This document shows, in pieces, positions 7,871-17,526 of a DNA stretch of 64,000 nt. The notes under the pieces are model-generated. The model was not told the origin of the DNA, searched no databases, and worked only from the letters and a program-made list of their open reading frames with translations. Where the stretch lies: the NCBI RefSeq assembly GCF_001591025.1, contig NZ_BCTZ01000001.1:186001-250000 (forward strand), given 5' to 3'. The position numbers and the translations under genes were made by a program. Positions within the stretch are counted from its first letter, which is position 1; each line of letters opens with the position of its first letter. This stretch comes from Sphingomonas soli NBRC 100801. GTDB taxonomy: Bacteria; Pseudomonadota; Alphaproteobacteria; Sphingomonadales; Sphingomonadaceae.

Positions 7871-9140
7871 AGCGCCGGTGGCGCCTGTCAGCAGGCAGGC
7901 CTGGCTGACACTGTTCCTGCTCTATTTGCTGAACACCATGCTGGTGCTCGACAAGATCGTGTTCACGGTCCTGATGGAGCCGCTCAAGAACGAGTTCGAC
8001 CTTTCGGACCTTCAGCTCGGGCTGGTCACCGGCGCTGGCTATGCCGTGTTTTTCGGTCTCGCCAGCATCCCGTTCGGCATCCTGGCGGACCGATATAACC
8101 GCCGTAATCTGGCGGCGTCGTGCCTGACGTTCTGGTCGGCGATGACGGCGTTGTGCGGCGCGGCGACGACCTTCCCCGCGCTGCTCGCCGCCCGTCTTGG
8201 CGTTGGCGTGGGCGAGGCAGGCGGCGGCCCCGCTTCGCTTTCGATGATCTCCGACCTGTTCGAGCATCGCCGCCGCGCGACCGCGATGGCGATCTTCTCG
8301 CTCGGATCGCCTACTGCGGCGCTGATCAACCTGACGATGAACACCAAGGTGGCGCACGATTATGGCTGGCGCACCGCACTCTATGCCAATTGCGTGATCG
8401 GGCTGGTTCTCGCGTTCGTCATCTGGCTGGCGGTGAAGGAGCCCAAGCGTGCGCCGCTTCCGGCGGATGCGAGCGGGAAGAGCGGCACCACGCTCAAGGC
8501 GACGCTGAAGCACATCTGGGCGACGCCTTCGCTGCGCATGATGATCTGTGGCGGCGCGATCGCCTATACGGTGGTTGCGGGCATGAGCGCCTTCAACTTC
8601 TCGTACCTGGTACGCGTGCACAAGGTGGACCTGCACGAAGTGGGTCCGGTGCTTGGCATCGCAATCTCGGTGGCGGGCGTGATCGGGCTGTTCACCAGCG
8701 GGCGCCTGGCCGACGTGCTGGCGCGGCGCGACGAGCGCTGGCGGGCCTGGGTTCCGGCGATCACGACGCTCGCTTCGATCCCGTTCGGCATGGGCGCCTT
8801 CCTTACGTCCAGCTGGACCGTCGCGGTGCTCTGCACGGCCGGACTGGCAGCTACCGTCACGCTGTGGCTGGCGCCGGGCTATGCGCTTACCCAGAGCCTC
8901 GCGCCCGAGCGGATGCGCGGCAAGATCGGCGCGATCCTGTTCCTGCTCGCCAATCTGGTGGGCTTCGGCATCGGGCCGCCCGTCGTGGGCATGCTCAGCG
9001 ACCTTTACGCATCGAATGGTTTTGCAGTGCCCCTGCGTTGGGCTCTTATCACCGGGCTTTTCGTCAATTCGATCTCGGCACTGCTGTTCCTCCTCGCGGC
9101 CCGCACGGTCCGTGAGGATCTCAAACGCGCGAACGTTTGA
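7854..9140 (+). CDS. MFS transporter (spinster-like)
   Basis: The 428-residue protein has twelve predicted membrane helices. The MFS motif A appears as GILADRYNRRNLAAS after helix 2, and GVGEAGGGPASLSMISDLFE follows helix 4, typical of spinster-like sphingomonad transporters. The start ATG lies inside the end of the upstream glycyl radical enzyme gene (17-base overlap), so expression is coupled. A second, similar MFS gene lies at the left window edge, next to the other radical-enzyme copy. Each GRE therefore has its own transporter, suggesting paired enzyme and carrier modules. The substrate is unknown. Confidence 0.92.
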   Translation: MQASIKAPVAPVSRQAWLTLFLLYLLNTMLVLDKIVFTVLMEPLKNEFDLSDLQLGLVTGAGYAVFFGLASIPFGILADRYNRRNLAASCLTFWSAMTALCGAATTFPALLAARLGVGVGEAGGGPASLSMISDLFEHRRRATAMAIFSLGSPTAALINLTMNTKVAHDYGWRTALYANCVIGLVLAFVIWLAVKEPKRAPLPADASGKSGTTLKATLKHIWATPSLRMMICGGAIAYTVVAGMSAFNFSYLVRVHKVDLHEVGPVLGIAISVAGVIGLFTSGRLADVLARRDERWRAWVPAITTLASIPFGMGAFLTSSWTVAVLCTAGLAATVTLWLAPGYALTQSLAPERMRGKIGAILFLLANLVGFGIGPPVVGMLSDLYASNGFAVPLRWALITGLFVNSISALLFLLAARTVREDLKRANV

Positions 9141-9176
9141 CCGCGCGAATAATAACAACCGTTGGGGAGAAGAAGA

Positions 9177-11465
9177 ATGAAGAAAGAAGGTATTACAGCT
9201 GTTTCACTAGCAGCCATCGCGCTGGCGATGGCGGCACCCGCATATGCCCAGGACGCCGCAGTGGCTCCGGACGCACCGGCATCGGCGCAGGAGTTCGACA
9301 GCGAGGACATCATCGTCACGGCACAGCGCCGCGAAGAACGCCTGCAGGATACGCCGATCTCGGTCGTCGCGATCTCGGGTGAATCGCTGGCCGAACGCGG
9401 CGTGGTGAACCTCAAGACGATCACCAACTTCATGCCGAACGTAGAGTTCACGAACACCAACCGTCCCGGCGCCGGCGGCGCGGCTTATGCCGCCTGGATC
9501 CGCGGCGTCGGCACGGGCGACTATGCGTTCCCGACCGATCCGGGCGTGGGCATCTATATCGACGGCGTCTATCTCGCCCGTACGCTCGGCGGCCTGCTGA
9601 GCGTCGCGGATATCGAGCGCATCGAAGTGCTGCGCGGCCCGCAGGGCACGCTCTATGGCCGCAACACGATCGGCGGCGCGATCAACGTGCTGACGACCAC
9701 GCCGAAGCTGAGCGGCGACGTGGAAGGCCGCATCACCGGCCGCTATGGCTCCTATGGCCGCGCCGACATCATCACCACGGTCAACCTGCCGGTGATCGAG
9801 GACAAGCTGGGCATCAAGCTTTCGGCCAGCTATTTCAGCATGGACGGCTTCGCCAAGCGCGTCTTCACTGGCGAGAAGCTGAACGGCGAAGACCGGCTGG
9901 TCCTGCGCGGCGGCGCGCTTTGGCAGATCGCACCCGACCTGACGCTCGACGTCCGCGCCGACTATAGCAAGCAGCGCAACCTGGGTTCGGTCGCGCAGGC
10001 GGCGTCGGTTCTGCCCGGCGCGCTTCCGGCGAACCTGGTGCGCTTCAACACGATCGCGGCGCCGGTGCAGAATGCGCAGCTCGGCCTGGCGGCCGGGACG
10101 ACCTATCCGCACTTCTTCACGCATCCGGGTTCGTACAACACCTCCAGCGCCAGCCCGCTGCAGGACGATTACGACATCGGCGGCGGCGCGGCGACGCTGA
10201 CCTATTCGCCTTCCGACGCGATTACGATCAAGTCGATCACGGCGCTGCGCGCGCTGCGCACGCACATCCAGACGGACGGCGACCAGAGCCCGTACACGAT
10301 CTCGCACACCGCGGAGAAGATCAACGACCGCCAGTTCAGCCAGGAGCTGCAGTTCGGCGGCAAGCTGGGCAGCCTGCGCTACCTGGTCGGGGGCTTCTAT
10401 TTCAACGAGACCGGCCGCTCGCGGAAGGACAGCCTGAACTTCCACGGCGTGTACCAGATCACCGGCACCGCGTCGGACGCGCGTGATACCTACACGTACC
10501 AGCGCTACCTCGCAAAGTCGTATGCGGCGTTCGCGCAGTTCGACCTGGAACTGCTGCCGAACCTCGAAGCGTCGCTCGGTGCGCGCTACAACCACGACAA
10601 GAAGTCGTTCACCGTGCTGGTGACGCTGCCCGAGCGCGGGAACGTCGTCCAGACGCCGTTGCAGACCCGGACCGCCGAGTGGAACTCGTTCACGCCGAAG
10701 GTTGGCCTGAACTGGAAGCCGAGCCAGGACGTGATGCTCTACGGAAGCTACTCGACGGGCTTCAAGAGCGGCGGCTTCGGCAACCCCACCGCGACCATGG
10801 CTTCGCCGATCTACAATCCGGAAAAGCTGTCGACCTTCGAACTGGGCACCAAGACCCAGTTCTGGGATCGCCGCGTGACGTTTAACCTGGCGGGCTTCGT
10901 GTCGCGCTGGAAGGACATCCAGCTCAACGTGATCGTCCCCGGCCCGACCGGCGGCGTGGTCAACCTGACCTCGAACGGCGGCACGGCCGAGCTGTACGGC
11001 TTCGAAGCCGAACTGGCAGCACGCCTGGGCGACGTCCGCTTCAACCTCGGCGCGGGCTATACGCACAACCGCTTCGTTGGACTGGCGGCAGGCGCGATTA
11101 CGGCGGGCATCACCTACGGCACCAAGCTGCCGCACGTGCCGGAATGGTCGTTCACCCCCGGCATCCAGTATGAAAAGGAGACGAGCGTCGGCCGCTTCAT
11201 GATCCGCAGCGATCTGAGCTATCGCAGCGATCAGTTCCTCACGATCGGCGATACGATCTCGCTGGAGAAGGGCTACGCGCTGCTCAGCGCGCGCGCCAGC
11301 TTCTCCCCGGCGGGCATGCCCAACCTGGAGATCGGCGTGGAAGGCACCAACCTGACCAACCATCGCTATCTGGTTTATCACCAGAAGGGCTCGATCTTCG
11401 GCATCGAGATCACCCAGCCGGGCGATCCGCGGCTTGTGGCTGGCACGGTCACGCTCCGCTTCTGA
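9177..11465 (+). CDS. TonB-dependent outer membrane receptor
   Basis: The 762-residue protein starts with a Sec signal peptide ending APAYAQ. A TonB-box-like segment (DIIVTAQRREERLQDTPIS) and plug domain follow; the plug has IERIEVLRGPQGTLYGRNTIGGAINV. The rest is a beta-barrel that ends in the terminal aromatic VTLRF typical of outer membrane proteins. ATG at 9177 is preferred over the in-frame TTG at 9162 because GGGGAGAAGA lies directly upstream. It lies between the MFS gene and the reductase genes on one transcript. It is the likely outer-membrane entry route for the substrate of this catabolic locus. Confidence 0.96.
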   Translation: MKKEGITAVSLAAIALAMAAPAYAQDAAVAPDAPASAQEFDSEDIIVTAQRREERLQDTPISVVAISGESLAERGVVNLKTITNFMPNVEFTNTNRPGAGGAAYAAWIRGVGTGDYAFPTDPGVGIYIDGVYLARTLGGLLSVADIERIEVLRGPQGTLYGRNTIGGAINVLTTTPKLSGDVEGRITGRYGSYGRADIITTVNLPVIEDKLGIKLSASYFSMDGFAKRVFTGEKLNGEDRLVLRGGALWQIAPDLTLDVRADYSKQRNLGSVAQAASVLPGALPANLVRFNTIAAPVQNAQLGLAAGTTYPHFFTHPGSYNTSSASPLQDDYDIGGGAATLTYSPSDAITIKSITALRALRTHIQTDGDQSPYTISHTAEKINDRQFSQELQFGGKLGSLRYLVGGFYFNETGRSRKDSLNFHGVYQITGTASDARDTYTYQRYLAKSYAAFAQFDLELLPNLEASLGARYNHDKKSFTVLVTLPERGNVVQTPLQTRTAEWNSFTPKVGLNWKPSQDVMLYGSYSTGFKSGGFGNPTATMASPIYNPEKLSTFELGTKTQFWDRRVTFNLAGFVSRWKDIQLNVIVPGPTGGVVNLTSNGGTAELYGFEAELAARLGDVRFNLGAGYTHNRFVGLAAGAITAGITYGTKLPHVPEWSFTPGIQYEKETSVGRFMIRSDLSYRSDQFLTIGDTISLEKGYALLSARASFSPAGMPNLEIGVEGTNLTNHRYLVYHQKGSIFGIEITQPGDPRLVAGTVTLRF

Positions 11466-12454
11466 TGCTGTACCGCACGATCAGCCCCGATCTGCCGCCG
11501 GTCTCCCGGTTGTCACTCGGATCGTGGAACACGTTCTCGCGCGTTTCCCGGTCCGAGCTGACGGGGCTGCTCGCGCGGGCCTTCGACCTCGGCATCAACC
11601 TCCTCGACGTCGGCTATTATTGGGACAAGCCCGACACCGAGGAGGCGGTTGCCGCGGCGCTGGCGGATATCGGGCGACCGCGCGATTCCTACCTGATCGC
11701 CCAGAAGCTCTGGCTGTGGGAATATCCGCATGAGAGCTTCAGCGATCAGCTGGATCGCTCGCTCGTCAAGCTGGGCCATGACCATGTCGACATGGTCCTG
11801 GTCTCGCGCCCCACTGAGGGGCTGGAGTTCGAAGCGTTCATCGGCGAAGTCGTCGCGCTGGTGAAGGCTGGCAAGGCGCGGGCATGGGGGGTGACCAATT
11901 TCACGCCCGAACAAGCCCGCGCAGCGCTGTCGCTGGCCGATGCCAAGGGCTGGCCGGCGCCCGCGATGCTGCAGATGCAGTATAATGTGATGCGGCGTGG
12001 CGTGGTCGAAGGGCCGGGCTATGCCGAGTTGTTTGCCGAAGGGCGCATCGGGCTGTGCGCCGCGCACATGCTGGAAGGCGGCATATTGGGCGGCCACCTG
12101 GAGCGCGACCGCGTCGATCCGCCGGATTATGCGGCGGGGGTGAAGCCGGTCGAGCGCAATATCGCGCGCGATTCCGGGGGCATTCGCGAAGAGATACGGG
12201 CACGGCAGCCCATGCTTGCCGAGATCGCGGCGGGCTTCGGCGCGAGCGCGGCGCAACTGGCGCTGGCCTTTACCCTGTCGCACCCGAACCTGGCGACCGG
12301 CCTGGTCGGCGCGACGCGGATCGAGGATGTCGAGGAAAATGCGGGCGCGCTTGCGCTGCTCGACCGTGCCGACGAAGTTCGTGCAGCCGTCGACGCCCTT
12401 CAGATCGAAGGCGTGGCGCATCCCAAATTGTTCAATCCACACAACGACATCTAA
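11465..12454 (+). CDS. Aldo/keto reductase family protein with altered active site
   Basis: The 329-residue protein has the AKR barrel signatures: GINLLDVGYYW, the catalytic-type Lys at 81 (AQKLW), GVTNFTPEQ and the C-terminal GATRIEDVEENAGAL. The usual active-site His at the end of the fourth strand (LIHRP) is Ser114 here (LVSRP), and the Tyr is shifted (Asp48 then Tyr51/Tyr52). The protein may therefore have unusual catalysis or have lost reductase activity. Its ATG overlaps the TonB receptor stop by one base (TGATG), so it is translationally coupled. The substrate is unknown. Confidence 0.88.
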   Translation: MLYRTISPDLPPVSRLSLGSWNTFSRVSRSELTGLLARAFDLGINLLDVGYYWDKPDTEEAVAAALADIGRPRDSYLIAQKLWLWEYPHESFSDQLDRSLVKLGHDHVDMVLVSRPTEGLEFEAFIGEVVALVKAGKARAWGVTNFTPEQARAALSLADAKGWPAPAMLQMQYNVMRRGVVEGPGYAELFAEGRIGLCAAHMLEGGILGGHLERDRVDPPDYAAGVKPVERNIARDSGGIREEIRARQPMLAEIAAGFGASAAQLALAFTLSHPNLATGLVGATRIEDVEENAGALALLDRADEVRAAVDALQIEGVAHPKLFNPHNDI

Positions 12455-12458
12455 GGGA

Positions 12459-13445
12459 ATGATGGAGCAGGTTCGCCTGGGCCGCTCAGAGCTGAGCGTG
12501 CCGCCGCTGATATTGGGTACGGCGACGTTCGGGGACCCGTCGGCGGCAGCCTGGAACATGGGAGGCGAGGCCGTCTGGCCGCTGATCCGGCATGCCTATG
12601 ACAAGGGCATCAATTCGTTCGACACGGGGGCGACCTATGGACGCGGCCTGGCCGAGGCGCGGCTGGGTGATGCGCTGGCCCGTCTGGGAAAGCGCGACCA
12701 GGTGACGGTGACGACAAAGGTCTATTTTCCGACCGGGGACGGCCCCGAAGATCGCGGGCTTTCGCGCAAGCACATGTTGTCGTCGCTCGATACCAGCCTG
12801 AGGCGGCTGCGCACCGACTATGTCGACGTGCTGATGATCCATCGCTGGGATGCCGAAACCCCGATAGAGGAAACGCTGGAGGCGCTCGACGAGATCGTCC
12901 GGAGCGGCCGCGCACGCCATATCGGCGCATCGTCGATGTCTGCATGGCGGATGATGAAGGCGCTGGGCATGCAGCGGGCAGGCGGCCTTGCGTCGTTCGT
13001 GGTTATGCAGGGCCTCTATAACCTGCTGTACCGCGAGGAAGAGCGCGAGATGATCCCGCTCTGCGAGGAGGAAGGCGTGGGCTACACCGCCTGGTCGCCG
13101 CTCGCGCGGGGCTATCTGGCGGGACCGCAGGCCGACGCCACGCGGCTGACCCACGATCGGTTTGCAAGCGAGCGCTTCGAGGCGGAGCTGGATGCGCCGG
13201 TGCTTGCTACGCTGGACGAGGTGGTGGCGGAAACGGGCCTGTCCCATGCAACCGTGGCGCTGGCATGGCTGCGTGCGCGCGGCGCCGTATCCGTGATTGG
13301 TGCGACCTCGCCCGAACAGATCGACGTTGCGCTGGCCGCGGTGCAGACCAAGCTGGACGAAGCGACCGTTGGCCGCCTGGAAGCGCAATACCGGCCGCAT
13401 CCCGTGGCTGGCTTCAATCCAAGGGAAGAACGTGCAGCCGTTTGA
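12459..13445 (+). CDS. Aldo/keto reductase
   Basis: The 328-residue protein has an intact AKR tetrad: Asp55, Tyr60 (FDTGATYG), Lys87 (TTKVYF) and His128 (LMIHRWD). The NADPH-binding end is SVIGATSPEQIDVAL. It fits the AKR5/AKR11-like group that acts on small carbonyl compounds. Its ATG follows the first AKR stop by four bases, and the AAGGGA just ahead also serves a second ATG at 12462. It overlaps the SDR gene by 14 bases. The intact tetrad contrasts with the altered one next door, so this is the more likely active reductase. Confidence 0.93.
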   Translation: MMEQVRLGRSELSVPPLILGTATFGDPSAAAWNMGGEAVWPLIRHAYDKGINSFDTGATYGRGLAEARLGDALARLGKRDQVTVTTKVYFPTGDGPEDRGLSRKHMLSSLDTSLRRLRTDYVDVLMIHRWDAETPIEETLEALDEIVRSGRARHIGASSMSAWRMMKALGMQRAGGLASFVVMQGLYNLLYREEEREMIPLCEEEGVGYTAWSPLARGYLAGPQADATRLTHDRFASERFEAELDAPVLATLDEVVAETGLSHATVALAWLRARGAVSVIGATSPEQIDVALAAVQTKLDEATVGRLEAQYRPHPVAGFNPREERAAV

Positions 13446-14160
13446 GGGACAGATCGCCGCCGTCACGGGCGCAGGTTCGGGAATTGGCGCTGCGACGGCG
13501 CGGAAATTGTCGCGGCTGGGCGCGCGCGTCGTATTGCTCGATATTGACGGGGAGTCCGCGAACCGTGTCGCGGCGGACTGCGACAGGGCCATCGTGCGGA
13601 AGCTCGATATCACCGATGCGGCGGCGGTATCGGCGGCCTTTCGCGAAATCGCCGACGAGGCCGGCGGACTGCATATGCTGGTCAACAATGCCGGCGGCGG
13701 GGCGGGGGCGAAGCTGCTCGATCTTAACGAGGCGCATTGGCGCCGGCTGGTGGCGCTCAACCTGGACGGGGCATTTCACTGCCTTTCCGCCGCTGCGCCG
13801 CTGATCGCCGCGCAGGAGAAGGGCGGGGCGATCGTCAACGTCGCATCGCTGGCGGCGCGGCACGTATCCCCGCTCGGTGGTGCCGGTTATTCGGCAGCCA
13901 AAGCGGGTGTTGTGGCACTTTCGCGGCAGGCGGCGTTCGAGCTCGCGGGTTCCAGGGTTCGGGTGAACACGGTGTTGCCGGGGCCGGTGCGCACTGCGCT
14001 GACCGAGGGTTCGGTGCGCCTCGATATTCAGTTTCCGCTGGGCCGCTGGGTGGAAGCGGAGGATGTGGCGGAAGCGATTTGCTTCCTGCTCGGGCCAGGC
14101 GCGGCTATGTGCACGGGCGCGGAGTTGGTGGTCGATGGCGGCGTGTCGCTACGGCTTTAG
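13432..14160 (+). CDS. SDR family oxidoreductase
   Basis: The 242-residue protein is a classical short-chain dehydrogenase. It has the cofactor motif TGAGSGIG near the N-terminus, NNAGGG after strand 4, the catalytic Ser in NVASLAA, YSAAK (YxxxK), and LPGPVRT after strand 6. Asp after strand 2 (LLDIDG) favours NAD(H). The GTG start at 13432 is chosen because AAGGGAAGAA lies just upstream and the protein then begins at the expected distance from the Rossmann motif. It belongs to the rightward operon. It probably oxidises or reduces a hydroxyl/keto intermediate of the pathway. Confidence 0.92.
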   Translation: MQPFEGQIAAVTGAGSGIGAATARKLSRLGARVVLLDIDGESANRVAADCDRAIVRKLDITDAAAVSAAFREIADEAGGLHMLVNNAGGGAGAKLLDLNEAHWRRLVALNLDGAFHCLSAAAPLIAAQEKGGAIVNVASLAARHVSPLGGAGYSAAKAGVVALSRQAAFELAGSRVRVNTVLPGPVRTALTEGSVRLDIQFPLGRWVEAEDVAEAICFLLGPGAAMCTGAELVVDGGVSLRL

Positions 14161-14205
14161 AGTCGGTTTCCGCGCGGTTTGATTGAAACGCCTTTGGGAA
14201 GCAGA

Positions 14206-15078
14206 ATGAACGGACAGCTATGCGAAGTGGCACCGGCGTGGTTCGACGCGGCGGTGGCGCACGCGCCGGAGCGCACGCGGTTTGAAAGCGCAGGCGCGGA
14301 GATCGAGCTGCTCACCTGGGGCGAGCGCGGAAGGCCCGGCGTGCTGCTGCTGCACGGCAATGGCGCGCATGCCGATTGGTGGCGCTGGACCGCGCCGCTG
14401 CTGGCGCGAGACCGCCGGGTGGCCGCCATTTCGCTTTCCGGCATGGGCGGCTCTGCGCGCCGCGACCAGTATAGCGTCGCGCATTATGCGGGCGAGGCGC
14501 GCGACGCGATCGACGCCGCCGGGCTGGCGGAATCGGGCGCTGCGCCCTTTATCGTAGGGCATTCGTTCGGTGGGGTGCCGGCAGCGGCATGCACGGCGCG
14601 CTATCCGGACGCAGTAAGCGGGCTTGTGCTCGTCGATACGTTCGCGATCGCCAAGCCACGGCCGCCGCAGCCCGAAAAGGATGGCATGCCCGTCTATGCC
14701 AGCCGCGAGGAAGCGATGGCGCGGTTCCGGCTGATGCCGCGGCAGGAAGCGCCCCCTTATGTGACGCGCTTCATTGCCGAGCATTCGCTGATGCCGGCAC
14801 CGGGCGGCTGGACATGGCGCTTCGATCCGAAGATCTGGCGCCAGCTCGATATTTCGAGCTTCAGCGAGGCGCTATCGTCAGTCACGCGGCCGATGGCCTG
14901 CCTATATGGCGAGCATTCGGTACTGGGCGACGCCGAGCAGCGCGCGGCGATGCGCAGGCTCGCACCCGCAGCGTTCCAGGTGGAGATACCGGACGCCGCG
15001 CATCACATCATGGCGGATCAGCCGCTGGCTCTGGTCGCGGCGCTGCGGGCGATACTTGCGGGCTGGGACGCCCGCTAG
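14206..15078 (+). CDS. Alpha/beta-fold hydrolase
   Basis: The 290-residue protein has the alpha/beta hydrolase core. LLLHGNG forms the oxyanion region, the nucleophile is Ser120 in GHSFGG, and the late His lies in DAAHHIMAD. An acid in the CLYGEHSVLGD strand fits the third triad position. ATG at 14206 has GGGAAG upstream and is preferred over TTG at 14179. It closes the rightward operon and ends four bases from the stop of the facing CoA-transferase gene. It may be an esterase or C-C bond hydrolase. Confidence 0.9.
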   Translation: MNGQLCEVAPAWFDAAVAHAPERTRFESAGAEIELLTWGERGRPGVLLLHGNGAHADWWRWTAPLLARDRRVAAISLSGMGGSARRDQYSVAHYAGEARDAIDAAGLAESGAAPFIVGHSFGGVPAAACTARYPDAVSGLVLVDTFAIAKPRPPQPEKDGMPVYASREEAMARFRLMPRQEAPPYVTRFIAEHSLMPAPGGWTWRFDPKIWRQLDISSFSEALSSVTRPMACLYGEHSVLGDAEQRAAMRRLAPAAFQVEIPDAAHHIMADQPLALVAALRAILAGWDAR

Positions 15079-15082
15079 GGGC

Positions 15083-16291
15083 TCACCGCAATATGCCTGC
15101 CGCGTCGAGCTCCGCCACGCGCGAGGCTTCGTAGCCGAGCAGATCCTGCAGCACGAAATCGCGGTCGCGATTGAAATGCGGCGCGGTGCGCGGGTAGCGG
15201 GCCGGGGTTTCGGACAAAGTGTAGCGGCTCGCGTCGAACACGCTTTCGCCCCCCAGCGGGTGCGGCAGGGTCACGAAATGACCGCGCGCCTGAAGCTGGG
15301 GATCGGCCAACATGTCCTCGCTCGACGAGGCGCGGTGGGCGGGGATGCCAAGGCCCTGCAACTCGGCCTCGATTTCTGCGGCGCTGCGGCCTGCGGTCCA
15401 GCCCGCGACGATGGATTCGAGGCGGTCCTCATCCTGCTTGCGGCCCGCCAGCGTTGCGAAGCGCGCGTCGGTGGCGTCTCCGCCGATCAGCCCCGCGAGC
15501 GTTTCCCATTCAGCATCGTCGCGCGCAACGATCGCGATCCATTCGTCCTCGCCGCTGCAGCGGAACACGCCGTGCGGGGCGAAGCTGGCGTCGCGATTGC
15601 CGTTGGCACCCGGATATTCGCCCGTCGCCGCGCCGTGCGCGATCTGGGGGGCGAGGAACTGGACGCCCGATTCCGCCTGTGCGATGTCGATCCAGCAACC
15701 TTCGCCGGTGCGGCGGCGCTGATCGAGCGCGGCAAGAAGCGCGACCAGCCCGAAGCGCGGGCCGACATAATCGGTATAGGGTCCATAGGGGCCGATCGGC
15801 AGCGCGTCGGGCGAGCCGACGATTGTCTGAAACCCGGCGACCGCAGCGCCCATATTCCCATAGCCGCCGAAGTTCGCATAAGGGCCGGTCTGGCCCATCA
15901 GCGAGGAGCTGAGGCCGATCAGCCGGGGGTTGATCGCGTGCAACCGGTCTGGCGCCATGCCCCAGCGGGCAAGCTGGCCGGGGGCGAAGCTTTCTACCAG
16001 CACGTCCGCCCAGCGCACCAGATCCTCCAGCACCGCCTGTCCGCCTTCGCTGCGCAGGTCGATCGAGATGCCGAACTTTCCGGCATTATAGGTGCCGAAC
16101 AGCGCCGAGCGATTGGGATCGGCGAAACCATCGGGGAAGGGCCCCATGAAGCGCGCGGTTTCGATCCGGGTCGAGGATTCGACGCGGACAACGGTGGCGC
16201 CATAATCGGCGAGCGACCGCCCGATTGCGGGGCCGGCGACCACCCAGGCGAGATCGAGCACTTTCAGCCCGGCGAGCGCGTTCGCCGTCAT
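15083..16291 (-). CDS. CaiB/BaiF family CoA-transferase, copy 1
   Basis: The 402-residue protein fits class III CoA-transferases: N-terminal LKVLDLAWVVAGPAIGRSLADYGA, then ESFAPGQLARWG and SSLMGQTGPY. A plausible catalytic Asp lies in PYTDYVGPRFG. Members move CoA between carboxylic acids, or act as alpha-methylacyl-CoA racemases. Its start overlaps the stop of the upstream homologue by four bases (ATGA), so the pair is likely made in equal amounts. Two-subunit CaiB/BaiF enzymes are known in the family. The presence of the pair implies that the pathway passes through an acyl-CoA. Confidence 0.92.
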   Translation of the reverse strand: MTANALAGLKVLDLAWVVAGPAIGRSLADYGATVVRVESSTRIETARFMGPFPDGFADPNRSALFGTYNAGKFGISIDLRSEGGQAVLEDLVRWADVLVESFAPGQLARWGMAPDRLHAINPRLIGLSSSLMGQTGPYANFGGYGNMGAAVAGFQTIVGSPDALPIGPYGPYTDYVGPRFGLVALLAALDQRRRTGEGCWIDIAQAESGVQFLAPQIAHGAATGEYPGANGNRDASFAPHGVFRCSGEDEWIAIVARDDAEWETLAGLIGGDATDARFATLAGRKQDEDRLESIVAGWTAGRSAAEIEAELQGLGIPAHRASSSEDMLADPQLQARGHFVTLPHPLGGESVFDASRYTLSETPARYPRTAPHFNRDRDFVLQDLLGYEASRVAELDAAGILR

Positions 16292-17526
16292 GCGTCAATT
16301 TCCTGCGTATTGCTAAGTTGAGCGAGGATCTCGGCGGTGTCCGCGCCGAGCTGCGGGGCGGGGGATGCCTGGGCGAACATGTCGTCCGGGCCGTGCGCGA
16401 AGGCCCAGGGGATGGTGCGCGTGCAATCGCCCTCGGTGACGGTCTGGAAGGCGCCGCGCGCGATCAACTGCTCGCTGGCCAGCAGATCGCCCACATCGTT
16501 GATCGGCGAGGCGAGGAGCTTGCGCGCCAGTGCTTCGGTCTGGATCTCGACCTTGGTCTTGTCCGCAAGGAAGCGCGCGACTGCGCCGCGCGCGAATTCG
16601 AGCGACTCCTCGTTCAATTCTCCTGATTCAAGTCGCTTGGGCAAGGTCACCCAGTTCCAGTCGTCGAGCTCGGCGGGGAGGGCGTTTGCCTCGCGCATCC
16701 ATGCGAACAGGTTGTTGGTGCGCTCGCCGGTCGCCGGGCCCATTCCGAGATGCATCTCGACCAGGCCATCGCGCACCACCCATTTCGAGCGGCGCGTGCG
16801 CGATCCGCTGCCGGACAGATCGAGCTTGGCCTTGGTGCCCGGCGTCTGCGGCGGATTGAGGACGCTGAAGCCTGCATGGCCCACCGCCGCCGCGAGATGC
16901 GAGCCGATCGTTGCCTGGGTCACGCTTTGCTGGACCGAGATGTCGACATGCTGGCCCCGGCCGCTCGTCACCCGGGCGAGATGCGCGATGAGCGCGCCCG
17001 CAGCCGCGTCCGCGGCGGCGTGGAGATAGGCCTGGGGCACGCTGATCCGCAGCGGCACCCCATTATTGTCGCGATTGGGATGCAGCGGGCCGCCCGCCGC
17101 CCAGAGGATCAGCTCGGCATCGGCGAAGTGGCGCTTCGGCCCGTCCGAGCCGAACGGCGTGATCGAGACGTGGATCAGGTCGGGCCGCGCCGCGCGAAGC
17201 TGCTCACGGCTCAGGTCCAACGAGTCGAGATAGCCCGGCGTTTCGCTCTCGATCAGGAAATCGGCGGTTGCGACCAGCGCGAGGAAGCGTTCGCGGTTCC
17301 CTGCGTCGGCCAGGTCAAGCACCACGCTCTTCTTGCCGGCGGCGAATGCTGACCAGTAGCAGGAACGCCCCTCGGCATCGAAAGGGGCGGTGCGACGTCC
17401 GCGATTGCCATGCGGCGGTTCGACCTGGATCACCTCGGCGCCCAGGCGGGCGAGCATGCTGCCCGCGAGCAGGCCGCGCTCGTCGGTAAGGTCGATCACG
17501 CGATAGGGTGACAGCCAGCCATTCAT
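16288..17526 (-). CDS. CaiB/BaiF family CoA-transferase, copy 2
   Basis: The 412-residue homologue is more divergent: YRVIDLTDERGLLAGSMLARLGAEVIQVE at the N-terminus, then SITPFGSDGPKRHF and a plausible catalytic Asp in AAADAAAG. It starts four bases inside the end of the TIGR03084-like gene and itself overlaps copy 1 by four bases, so all three are translationally coupled. With copy 1 it probably forms a heteromeric CoA-transferase. The shared signatures are recognisable, but overall similarity to copy 1 is low, which argues against recent duplication. Confidence 0.9.
   Translation of the reverse strand: MNGWLSPYRVIDLTDERGLLAGSMLARLGAEVIQVEPPHGNRGRRTAPFDAEGRSCYWSAFAAGKKSVVLDLADAGNRERFLALVATADFLIESETPGYLDSLDLSREQLRAARPDLIHVSITPFGSDGPKRHFADAELILWAAGGPLHPNRDNNGVPLRISVPQAYLHAAADAAAGALIAHLARVTSGRGQHVDISVQQSVTQATIGSHLAAAVGHAGFSVLNPPQTPGTKAKLDLSGSGSRTRRSKWVVRDGLVEMHLGMGPATGERTNNLFAWMREANALPAELDDWNWVTLPKRLESGELNEESLEFARGAVARFLADKTKVEIQTEALARKLLASPINDVGDLLASEQLIARGAFQTVTEGDCTRTIPWAFAHGPDDMFAQASPAPQLGADTAEILAQLSNTQEIDA

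Noticed and set aside
9207..11381. Long antisense open frame (724 codons) opposite the TonB receptor
   Set aside because: The receptor frame has a signal peptide, TonB box and barrel end, whereas the antisense frame is Arg/Ala-rich with no domain. Such shadows are common in GC-rich DNA.
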